From NCBI GenBank assembly GCA_016926765.1, contig JAFGNY010000186.1:1-7470 (forward strand): a DNA stretch of 7,470 nucleotides. The letters are read 5' to 3'. A model generated the notes under the pieces. The model was not told where the DNA came from and made no database searches. It worked only from the letters and a program-made list of their open reading frames with translations. The translations under genes and the position numbers were made by a program. Each line of letters opens with the position of its first letter. Position 1 is the stretch's first letter. Below, one piece after another: positions 1-7,037 of this stretch. This DNA is from Bacteroidales bacterium (GTDB lineage: Bacteria; Bacteroidota; Bacteroidia; Bacteroidales; FEN-979).

Positions 1-616
1 CTACTTCTCCAAGCGTGTCGGTGCAAATTATAAGATATTTAACTTTTTTAAATTCCGGTCAATGTATCCGGATGCCGATAAACGGCTGAAAGAGGTCGCG
101 CACTTAAACCAATACATCACTGATACAGTGGAAGAAAGTTGTTCGGAATGTGCCAAATTGCCTGAAGGAGAACACTGTTCTCCCATGGTCTATTATGATG
201 GTGAAGAGATTTGCGAACGGTTGGCGAACAAACGAAAAAGTGCCCGGAAAGCATTTCTCAAGATTGTGGATGATCCCAGGATTACAAAGGTTGGAAAGAT
301 TATCCGGAGAACAAGTATTGATGAGCTACCTCAGCTCTTCAATGTACTGAAAGGGGATATGTCGATTGTGGGAAATCGTCCTCTTCCTTTAAATGAGGCG
401 GAAGCTCTCACTAAAAAGAAATGGAGCCGCAGGTTCAAAGCCTCTTCCGGATTGACGGGCCTGTGGCAGATAAAAAAACGAGGTAAAGGGGGAACCATGT
501 CAGAAGAGGAGCGATTTACTCTGGATAACTATTATGCAGAACACAATTCGTTCTGGGGTGATATCGGAATCATCCTCAAGACGTTTGGAGCCCTCTTTCA
601 AAAAGAAAATGTTTAA
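1..616 (+). CDS. Undecaprenyl-phosphate sugar-1-phosphate transferase (monotopic PGT), 5' partial
   Basis: This is the priming enzyme of polysaccharide synthesis. It transfers a sugar-1-phosphate from a nucleotide sugar to undecaprenyl phosphate at the inner face of the cytoplasmic membrane. The frame is open from base 2, so the ATG at 62 is an internal Met within the conserved KFRSM motif and the true start lies upstream. The visible part is 204 residues, and the N-terminal membrane-inserted helix is missing. Visible family hallmarks (numbered from base 2) are KFRSM, DPR at 91-93, TSIDELPQ with the catalytic Asp-Glu dyad D107-E108, [10 protein letters not shown] ending at P127, and SGLTGLWQ around 149-156. 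Between FRSM and DPR is an insertion with four cysteines (C47, C50, C59, C71). The donor sugar cannot be told from the sequence. It ends in TAA, 11 bases before the next gene. The family is certain; the exact role (WbaP, WcaJ or PglC-like) is not. Confidence 0.95.
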   Translation, partial: YFSKRVGANYKIFNFFKFRSMYPDADKRLKEVAHLNQYITDTVEESCSECAKLPEGEHCSPMVYYDGEEICERLANKRKSARKAFLKIVDDPRITKVGKIIRRTSIDELPQLFNVLKGDMSIVGNRPLPLNEAEALTKKKWSRRFKASSGLTGLWQIKKRGKGGTMSEEERFTLDNYYAEHNSFWGDIGIILKTFGALFQKENV

Positions 617-627
617 TTATACCCAGG

Positions 628-1395
628 GTGAAAGGGATCAGAATTAAAATCATCGGGTTACTGTTTGTGTGCCTGACTACCACAATTTTCTTAGCCGGAC
701 AAACAAAGGATACCCTGTTCGTTTTCAACCCGATTGTTGATGATATTACATTGCGTATTCCTCCCCTGGATGATCTCATCGACTCTGCCATCGTGCATTC
801 TCCCAGTGTTGCTTTCGTGGATGCTGAAATCTATATCCGTAAATATGGGATCCGATCGGCCCGCCGCGATGTCATGCAGAACTTCTATCTGGATGCGGGA
901 ATGGGTCTTGATTACCTCAACGGGTATACCAATTCCCAGGCAAATGTCGGCAACCCGACCGAAGTACTTACCTGGCAGGACAACTCGGCCTATGCCCTTG
1001 GAATCAGTATCCGGATGCCACTTGATGACCTGATGGACCGAAGGAACCGGATCAAATCAGCCACCAAATACATGGAACAGGCCTTTTCAGAGCGTGAAAT
1101 TCAGATCAAAATCATTCGCCGCCAGATTATCGAACAATATAACCGACTGATTATCAATCAGAAAATTCTTAAAATAGCCAATGATAATCAGATATTTATG
1201 TCATTACAGATGGCGTTGGCGGAGAGAGAATTCCTGAACGGACAGCTTAGTCTGTATGAGCTGGCCAGGTTAAACGAGATGAACCGAAAAGCGGTGACTG
1301 ACTTCGAGCAATCCCGTAACGAATTTTACAACGCATACATGATTTTACAGGAAATTGTCGGAATAAAATTTAACGTCATAAACAACATCGAGTAG
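628..1395 (+). CDS. Half-length TolC/OEP-like outer-membrane protein
   Basis: The protein has 255 residues and begins with a signal peptide: basic KGIRIK, then a hydrophobic core, with likely cleavage after LAG at 22-24. The mature part looks like one repeat of the outer membrane efflux protein family. It has a helix at about 46-82, a probable beta strand at 86-98, a second at 119-131 ending in the typical S-x-R-M-P-L turn, then two long helices at about 138-195 and 197-246. The stretch FLNGQLSLYELARL (202-215) matches the common G-x-x-S-x-x-x-L turn of TolC proteins. Normal TolC proteins have two such repeats and over 400 residues, so this is half size. The GTG start at 628 is chosen because it gives a complete signal peptide and no ATG lies in frame nearby; there is no good Shine-Dalgarno. 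Inferred role: outer-membrane or periplasmic exit partner of the co-polymerase that follows. Family is fairly sure, function inferred. Confidence 0.75.
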   Translation: MKGIRIKIIGLLFVCLTTTIFLAGQTKDTLFVFNPIVDDITLRIPPLDDLIDSAIVHSPSVAFVDAEIYIRKYGIRSARRDVMQNFYLDAGMGLDYLNGYTNSQANVGNPTEVLTWQDNSAYALGISIRMPLDDLMDRRNRIKSATKYMEQAFSEREIQIKIIRRQIIEQYNRLIINQKILKIANDNQIFMSLQMALAEREFLNGQLSLYELARLNEMNRKAVTDFEQSRNEFYNAYMILQEIVGIKFNVINNIE

Positions 1396-1397
1396 TG
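1393..1397 (+). other. TAGTG stop/start overlap (translational coupling)
   Basis: The TAG stop of the TolC-like gene (1393-1395) shares its last base with the GTG start of the co-polymerase gene (1395-1397). There is no recognisable Shine-Dalgarno before this GTG, so ribosomes finishing the first gene probably re-initiate here. This would tie the amounts of the two proteins together, which fits their acting in one complex. The overlap is read directly; the coupling is inferred. Confidence 0.75.
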
Positions 1398-4091
1398 AAG
1401 CTGATACACCTCATAAAGCTACTGCAAAGATATATCCTCCTGATCATATTGGTGCCCTTGTTTCTGGCGGCAATTGTATATCTCTTTACCCGCAAACAGG
1501 CAAGGAATTACCAGTCGGAAACCACCATCTATACCGGGATCACCTCCGGTTATTCAGTTCAACAGGAGACCCGCGTGGATCTTTTTGCAAGCAATACTGC
1601 GTACGATAACCTGATTAATCTGATCAAGTCAAGACGTACCATGGAGGAGGTATCAGTTCGCTTGCTGGTCCAGCATCTCATGCTGGATCATTACGATCCC
1701 AAATATATCCAGCAGGAAAATTTCGAAGAACTACTGGCTGAGGTGCCTCCTGATGTGATTCAGATCGTCAGGAAATACAAGCGGAACCAGAAACAACAGC
1801 AGCAATATTACCGTCCTCCCCAGAAAACATCTTATCTTGACGAGGACAACAGCGGGAATCCTTCTGCCTCCCCTACTGTCAGAGATGCCGGCTACCAGAA
1901 TGATACTCCTGATCAAACCTCCCAGGATTACCACATAGTCGGACGAGGGGAAACCATGTATGCCATTGCGAAGAAATACAGGGTAAGTATCGAAGAGTTG
2001 ATGAGCCTGAACGACCTTGAATCGTATGAACTCTCTACGGGCCAACGGATTCGTATCAGCAGCATTAGTTTGCCATCCTCCACACAGGACTACCCATATC
2101 CAGCACCTTCCAGGCAAGCAGGATACGATACCACCTTCGGTGATGATTATGAACGCGAAGTAGATACGACACCTCTGATTACCAAGCGCTGGATCAGTAC
2201 CGAACCATCAGCGCATCAGGAGTTATGGGATACTACTACCCCTTATGAACGGTGCGTCAGGGAGTTGATGAACTATGGGAATTCAAATGACTACAACTAC
2301 ATCTATAAACTCTGGAACTCCGACAATAAATTTTATAGCATTGAAGCGCTAAATGCAACTACCGTCACACGGATCCAGAATAGTGACCTGGTTACGATTC
2401 AATATGTCAACCCCGATCCCGGAATATGCCAGCAGACCCTGATCATTCTCACACAGGTATTTATCCGAAGTTATAAGGAACTCCGTCAGCATCAGACAGA
2501 TGCCGTGGTCGCTTATTTCAAAAAACAACTTGAGGAGGCGATGCGACGGCTTCAGAAGGCCGAATATGACCTCTTGACCTTCAATGAGAAAAATAAAATC
2601 ATTAACTACTACGAGCAAACAAAGGCTATTGCCGGAATGAAGGAAGAGCTGGATCAGCAATACTCAGATGCCCAGATTGCGTATGCCTCTGCCGATGCTG
2701 CTATCAAAATCATCGAGAAAAAACTCGAATCCCACGCCAAACTCACACTGAATACCAACGCTATAATTGAACTGCGAACCGAACTGGCTACTGTGACCAT
2801 GCAGATTGTCAATATCGAAATTGACCTTGGGAACGACTCAGCAACCCTCAACCTGCTGGAATCGCTTAAAGAGCATGCAGAGTATCTCAAGAAGCAAATC
2901 CGGACACATCTTGATGCCCTTTATGTCATTAATAATAGTGTGGAAGGCCTCCCGGTAGCAGATCTTTTAAATGCCTGGCTAACCAATGTCATCGCTTACG
3001 AAGAGAGTAAAGCTGCTTTCAGGGTACTGACCGAGAGAAGAAAACAATTCCAGCGTTATTACGAAATCTTCGCTCCCTTAGGCGCCGAAATGAAACGGAT
3101 TGAACGGCTGATCGGGGTGACAGAGAGCGAATTCCTCCAACTGCTCCATGACCTGAACCTGGCAAAACTCCGTCAGCAGGATGACGAGATGTCTACGAAT
3201 ATCAAAGTGGTAGACCCCCCGTACTTTCCGCTTAAGCCATTGAAATCCAAAGCAATGTTCCTCGTTATCGTGGCTGCATTTATTGGTCTGATCCTCATCC
3301 TTGCGATCCTGATCGCTATGGAATACTTCGATACCACAATCAAAACGATGGAACGGGCCGAGCGAATCATCGGACTGAAAGTGGCAGGCCTCTATCCCCG
3401 CATCTCACGAAAGTTGCAATCGGCCGATATGGAATTCATTGTGCCCCGACTGGTAGAGATGATGGCTCAGAATATCTCACTTGCTGTGAAAGAGAAAAAA
3501 GAAGAGAATAAAAAACCTATTATGGTCCTCTTCTTCAGTATGCTGGATGCAGAAGGGAAAACGACGGTTGGAAGGGAACTATGCAATAAACTCCAATCGT
3601 TCGGAGAAAGAGTACTTTACCTGAATTATTATCGCGTCGACCCTGAAAGCACTGCCCCCTATTTTGAAGATCCTTCCCAACCCGGAATAACCGAAGCGGA
3701 AATTCAGTATGAGATCAGGAATACCTATTTTGAAACTGAGAACCTTGAAGAGCTGATTCCTGGCTTCGATATATATAAACAGGCTGAATACGATTTTATC
3801 TTCGTTGAGATCCCCTCTCTGATCAACCATCCTTATCCCATTGAATTTGTCCATCTCTTCGACCTCTCGCTTCTGGTTGTTAGAGCTAACCGTTCCTGGA
3901 AAGAGGCTGACATCGTCTTATTGGATGCATACAAACCATTGTGCAAACAAGAGCCCCAAATCATCCTGAACGGAGTAGAACTCTATTTCCTGGATTCCGT
4001 TTTCGGAGAAGTCCCGAAACCCAGGTCGGAGTTTCGGCGTATGATAACCAGAGTACTTCTTTTCCGTTTCAGGGAAAAGAGTAGGGTCTGA
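1395..4091 (+). CDS. Wzz/Wzc-like polysaccharide co-polymerase with inserted LysM and degenerate BY-kinase domain
   Basis: An 898-residue inner-membrane protein that should set chain length and couple polymerisation to export. Order of parts: TM1 at about 13-32; first half of the Wzz domain to about 126; a Gln/Pro/Tyr-rich linker at 127-177; a LysM domain at 178-222; a second linker at 223-283; the rest of the Wzz domain and a coiled coil at about 366-450; a GNVR-like segment at 560-619 with the Pro-rich DPPYFPLKPLKSK motif; TM2 at about 620-642; then a cytoplasmic P-loop domain. That domain has a Walker A-like DAEGKTT (718-724), but NYYR (744-747) where BY-kinases have DxDxR, and VEIPS with E805 where Walker B has Asp. 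The last 34 residues hold no tyrosine. Tyrosine kinase activity is therefore doubtful, although ATP binding may remain. The GTG at 1395 is chosen because TM1 follows at once and it overlaps the preceding stop. Family call is sure; kinase loss is inferred from motifs. Confidence 0.92.
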   Translation: MKLIHLIKLLQRYILLIILVPLFLAAIVYLFTRKQARNYQSETTIYTGITSGYSVQQETRVDLFASNTAYDNLINLIKSRRTMEEVSVRLLVQHLMLDHYDPKYIQQENFEELLAEVPPDVIQIVRKYKRNQKQQQQYYRPPQKTSYLDEDNSGNPSASPTVRDAGYQNDTPDQTSQDYHIVGRGETMYAIAKKYRVSIEELMSLNDLESYELSTGQRIRISSISLPSSTQDYPYPAPSRQAGYDTTFGDDYEREVDTTPLITKRWISTEPSAHQELWDTTTPYERCVRELMNYGNSNDYNYIYKLWNSDNKFYSIEALNATTVTRIQNSDLVTIQYVNPDPGICQQTLIILTQVFIRSYKELRQHQTDAVVAYFKKQLEEAMRRLQKAEYDLLTFNEKNKIINYYEQTKAIAGMKEELDQQYSDAQIAYASADAAIKIIEKKLESHAKLTLNTNAIIELRTELATVTMQIVNIEIDLGNDSATLNLLESLKEHAEYLKKQIRTHLDALYVINNSVEGLPVADLLNAWLTNVIAYEESKAAFRVLTERRKQFQRYYEIFAPLGAEMKRIERLIGVTESEFLQLLHDLNLAKLRQQDDEMSTNIKVVDPPYFPLKPLKSKAMFLVIVAAFIGLILILAILIAMEYFDTTIKTMERAERIIGLKVAGLYPRISRKLQSADMEFIVPRLVEMMAQNISLAVKEKKEENKKPIMVLFFSMLDAEGKTTVGRELCNKLQSFGERVLYLNYYRVDPESTAPYFEDPSQPGITEAEIQYEIRNTYFETENLEELIPGFDIYKQAEYDFIFVEIPSLINHPYPIEFVHLFDLSLLVVRANRSWKEADIVLLDAYKPLCKQEPQIILNGVELYFLDSVFGEVPKPRSEFRRMITRVLLFRFREKSRV
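1773..2243 (+). other. LysM domain with flexible linkers, inserted in the Wzz periplasmic domain
   Basis: This segment encodes residues 127-283 of the co-polymerase. The core at 1926-2060 (residues 178-222) reads as a LysM module: YHIVGRGETMYAIAKKY, then VSIEELMSLNDL, then LSTGQRIRI. This is the usual order of a V-x-x-G-E-T opening, a helix, an N-x-L turn and a final G-x-x-I-x-I strand. LysM domains bind N-acetylglucosamine-containing glycans, mostly peptidoglycan. The flanks are low in hydrophobic residues and rich in Gln, Pro, Ser, Thr, Tyr and Asp, as expected for flexible linkers. Wzz-like sequence resumes from about residue 284. The insertion faces the periplasm because it lies between TM1 and TM2. 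Confidence 0.85.
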
Positions 4092-4119
4092 TTTTCACGC
4101 ACAACCTTGTATCCGAAAT

Positions 4120-5511
4120 ATGTTCGATGCGTTAAGGAAAATAATCAAAGATAAAAATTTCCTTTCCCTGATGGGGAATGCCATTACGGCAGCCCTTGGA
4201 TTCATGACTTTTTTCGTCCTTGTCAGAAGCCTGGAACAAGATCCGTTTGGCGAGTGGGTGCTTTTTATCACTGCCGCCACCCTGGTAGATCTTCTCCGGT
4301 TTGGAATAACACGTGTCGCATTGACACGGTTCCTGTCAGGAGCCAACTCCGAGGAGCGAAAAAACTACATCGGTTCCAGCTGGCTGATCGGATTGATGAG
4401 TATCGCCATCATGGCTGTTCTTCTCTACTCCCTGGTGTTCCTATTTCCTCAGACCATTAAAACTTCTGGTTTTAACCTCTTTTTTATCTGGTATGTACCC
4501 CTGGCGCTTTCCAACCTCCCCTGGGGTAATGCTACTTCAATCCTCCAGGCCGATGAAGAATTTGATAAAATTCTGTTGATCCGCTTCGTCAATACTGGCA
4601 GCTTCCTGCTCTTCCTGGTTTTAAATTATTACCTGTGGAAGGTGAGTGTCGAATGGGTCGTCATTTGGAACATCATCACTAATATCCTGACCTCTCTCCT
4701 TTGTTCGGCATTTAACTGGGATGGGTCAAAGTACATCTTCCATGCAAAACGCGAAACGACCAAGATAACCCTCAATTTCGGCAAATATTCGATGGGAACT
4801 TCCATCGGAAGCAGCCTGCTTAAAAGCGCCGACTCATTTATCATCGGACTGAGCCCTTTTTTGGGAACAACCGGTGTTGCGCTTTATAGTATCCCGATAA
4901 AATTTACCGAAGCCGTTGAGATTATCATCCGAAGCTTTGGAGCTACCTCCTTCCCGAAATTATCCAAATTCAGCATTGAAGGAAATATCCATGAGTTCCG
5001 CAGGGTGTTTTACCAATACGCAGGATTTCTCACCTACCTCCTGATCCCGATTGCTATTGTGAGTGCTATTTTCGCCAAGGAATTTGTCATCCTGTTAGGA
5101 GGAAAACAATACAAAGATGTAGCAGACGGACTGGCAATCATCATGCAGATGTTTGTCATCTTTTCCCTGCTGCTGCCCATCGACCGGTTTACGGGAATTG
5201 GATTGGATGCAATCAATAAGCCCGATAAAAATTTTTATAAAACCCTGATAATGACATCCACCAATATTGTTGGGGATGTGATCGCTGTATTTCTTTTACA
5301 TTGGCTCTTTCCCGAATTAAGTATGATTACTATCCTGATTTTCATCTCAATCGGATCCATCGGATTTGAAATTATCGGGGTACTTTTCGGCATTTATTAC
5401 CTGAACAAAGAGATTCCACTCAGATTTTTCACTATTTTTACAGAAGGGTTAGTAGTGTATAAAGATCTGTATGAAAAAGCATTAACCTTTTTTAAAAAAA
5501 TAACAACCTAA
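4120..5511 (+). CDS. Wzx-type lipid-linked oligosaccharide flippase (MOP superfamily)
   Basis: The 463-residue protein has about 12 predicted membrane segments spread over its whole length, for example near 16-35, 46-65, 86-108, 147-168, 302-326, 342-361, 379-400 and 405-427. It ends in a short basic cytoplasmic tail. The N-terminal pattern, with a GNAITAALGFMTFFVLVRSL helix followed by FGEWVLFITAATLVD, is typical of polysaccharide biosynthesis flippases, as are a mid-protein SADSFIIG segment and a later FPKLSKF loop. The role is to move undecaprenyl-diphosphate-linked repeat units from the cytoplasmic to the periplasmic face. The ATG at 4120 is the first good start, 28 bases after the co-polymerase stop, with no clear Shine-Dalgarno. 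Its place between a co-polymerase and a polymerase supports a Wzx/Wzy-dependent pathway. The sequence diverges strongly within this family, so the substrate cannot be predicted. Confidence 0.9.
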   Translation: MFDALRKIIKDKNFLSLMGNAITAALGFMTFFVLVRSLEQDPFGEWVLFITAATLVDLLRFGITRVALTRFLSGANSEERKNYIGSSWLIGLMSIAIMAVLLYSLVFLFPQTIKTSGFNLFFIWYVPLALSNLPWGNATSILQADEEFDKILLIRFVNTGSFLLFLVLNYYLWKVSVEWVVIWNIITNILTSLLCSAFNWDGSKYIFHAKRETTKITLNFGKYSMGTSIGSSLLKSADSFIIGLSPFLGTTGVALYSIPIKFTEAVEIIIRSFGATSFPKLSKFSIEGNIHEFRRVFYQYAGFLTYLLIPIAIVSAIFAKEFVILLGGKQYKDVADGLAIIMQMFVIFSLLLPIDRFTGIGLDAINKPDKNFYKTLIMTSTNIVGDVIAVFLLHWLFPELSMITILIFISIGSIGFEIIGVLFGIYYLNKEIPLRFFTIFTEGLVVYKDLYEKALTFFKKITT

Positions 5512-5545
5512 CGAATTCAGGAGACGACTCCGATAGTTTCAGGAT

Positions 5546-7027
5546 ATGCAGGATCCATTCGCGATAAAGACAGGAGCCTCGAGGATATCTTATCCGTTGG
5601 TTTATTTATTATTGTTTGCTTCCCTGATTGGAATCGGATATTTTATTGCAGATCAGGGAATTCTTGCTGTTGCTGCTTTCCTGGTTCTTCCTTTTGGATT
5701 TTTCTTTCTTGTTAAAGTTTTTGAGAATCCTGTGTTTTGTTTCTTTTCCGTTTATGTTGCGAATTTCATCGTGCTGGGTTTAAACAGATACATGCTCGAC
5801 GCTCCATTCGGACTTATTGTTGATGGCCTCTTGGCACTGACATACATCTCTGTTATCTTCCACTTCTTTTACCAGAAAATCGATTGGAAAAAGCTCAATA
5901 ACATGGTGGTTATTGCTGCAGTAATCTGGGCTGTCTATGGGATTATGGAAGTGGTGAATCCTATTGTGGTAAGCCGTTCAGCCTGGTTCTACAGCGCACG
6001 CGGTATTAGTTTCTATATGCTCCTGACTGTTATCCTGGTCTTTTTATTACTTGATAAATACAAGTATTTCAAAGCATTCCTGTATATGTGGGCGTTCTTT
6101 GAGATCGCTGGTTCACTGAAGGCAATGGTTCAGATTTATGTCGGGCTGGACCCTTATGAACAGTATTGGCTCAATGTGATCGGGTATTCAACGCACATGT
6201 TATTCGGACAACTTCGCGCGTTCTCCTTCTTCAGTGACGCCGGTCAGTTTGGTGCCAGCCAGGCCCATATGTCGATGGTTGCTGCCATTATTTTTATCAC
6301 TACAAAAAGCAACAAGGAGAGGATTTTCTTCGGGCTTGCAACGGTCCTCTGTTTCTGGGGGATGATTCTTTCCGGAACCCGGGGTGTTTGGGGTGTGCTT
6401 GGGGGCGCCGGAGCTTTTTACCTGGCTACGACCCGAAACTACAGACTATTTACAATTGGCGTCATTGCAGGCGTTCTCGTCTTCTCATTTTTCAGATATA
6501 CATACATTGGTCAGGGGATCTATTTTATTAACCGCATGCGGACAGCCTTTGATCCCAAAAACCCCTCCCTGGTGATCCGTATGGAGAACCGGGCTAAACT
6601 GCGGCCTTATCTGGCTACAAGACCTTTTGGAGGGGGGATTGGCAATGCCGGAAAAAAAGCGCTTCGATTTGCTCCCAATGCCTTCTTATCCAATATTGCA
6701 ACAGACAGCTGGTATGTGGAAATCTGGGCTGAACAGGGCGTTGTCGGGTTAGCCCTCCATCTTGCTCTTGTTGGAATGATTCTGATCAAAGGAGCCTATA
6801 TCTCCATGTTTCGTGTACGAGATCCGGCCTTGCAGGGAAAGATGCTTGCTGTCCTTAGCGGCATCTTCGGGATCATGATTTCAAGTTACGGGAATGGCGT
6901 TTTCGGACAAATGCCCACCGGTATTCTCATCTATTCCTGTATGGCATTTGCGTTCATGGCCCCACAGTTTGATAAGGAGATCCAAGCAGCAAAATTGAAC
7001 AAAAACCTATCGTTAACGAAGTCCTAA
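5546..7027 (+). CDS. Wzy-type O-antigen/exopolysaccharide polymerase (O-antigen ligase family)
   Basis: The 493-residue protein has roughly 11-12 membrane segments. It carries the pattern of the O-antigen polymerase/ligase family: LRAFSFFSDAGQFGASQA before a central helix, SGTRG at 276-280 at the end of a helix, then a large periplasmic loop. In the loop are RMENRAKLRPYL and RPFGGGIGN (359-367), and DSWYVEIWAEQG (387-398) leads into the next helix. In this family, arginines in the loops act on the undecaprenyl-diphosphate-linked chain. Next to a flippase and a co-polymerase, polymerisation of repeat units in the periplasm is the likelier role, but ligase-like activity cannot be excluded from sequence. 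The start ATG at 5546 follows the flippase stop by 34 bases; AGGAT directly abuts the ATG, too close for a normal Shine-Dalgarno. The last 20 or so residues are polar and probably cytoplasmic. Confidence 0.87.
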   Translation: MQDPFAIKTGASRISYPLVYLLLFASLIGIGYFIADQGILAVAAFLVLPFGFFFLVKVFENPVFCFFSVYVANFIVLGLNRYMLDAPFGLIVDGLLALTYISVIFHFFYQKIDWKKLNNMVVIAAVIWAVYGIMEVVNPIVVSRSAWFYSARGISFYMLLTVILVFLLLDKYKYFKAFLYMWAFFEIAGSLKAMVQIYVGLDPYEQYWLNVIGYSTHMLFGQLRAFSFFSDAGQFGASQAHMSMVAAIIFITTKSNKERIFFGLATVLCFWGMILSGTRGVWGVLGGAGAFYLATTRNYRLFTIGVIAGVLVFSFFRYTYIGQGIYFINRMRTAFDPKNPSLVIRMENRAKLRPYLATRPFGGGIGNAGKKALRFAPNAFLSNIATDSWYVEIWAEQGVVGLALHLALVGMILIKGAYISMFRVRDPALQGKMLAVLSGIFGIMISSYGNGVFGQMPTGILIYSCMAFAFMAPQFDKEIQAAKLNKNLSLTKS

Positions 7028-7037
7028 TTCACCAGAT

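Noticed and set aside
62..616. ATG at 62 as the start of the sugar transferase
   Set aside because: The frame is open back to base 2 and encodes conserved family sequence ([18 protein letters not shown]) before this Met, so the ATG is internal.
628..1395. The short TolC-like gene as a truncated pseudogene
   Set aside because: It has an intact signal peptide, a full single repeat ending in a normal final helix, and a stop that overlaps the next start. No remnant of a second repeat follows in any frame, since the next bases encode the co-polymerase.
1731..2117. Minus-strand open frame of 128 codons inside the co-polymerase gene
   Set aside because: It lies opposite a strongly supported coding frame, shows no recognisable family or signal, and covers the linker and LysM region whose plus-strand reading is convincing.
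4092..4119. Gap between co-polymerase and flippase as a site for a terminator or promoter
   Set aside because: Only 28 bases, with no inverted repeat and no recognisable promoter box; it looks like an ordinary operon spacer.
4095..4346. Minus-strand open frame over the start of the flippase gene
   Set aside because: The translated sequence is rich in Arg, Asn and Thr without any domain, and it overlaps the conserved N-terminal helices of the flippase.
5518..5545. Possible short hairpin (GGAG-ACGA-CTCC at 5520-5531) or promoter between flippase and polymerase genes
   Set aside because: A 4-bp stem with no T-tract is too weak for a terminator, and no Bacteroidota TAnnTTTG -7 box with a TTTG at -33 could be made out.
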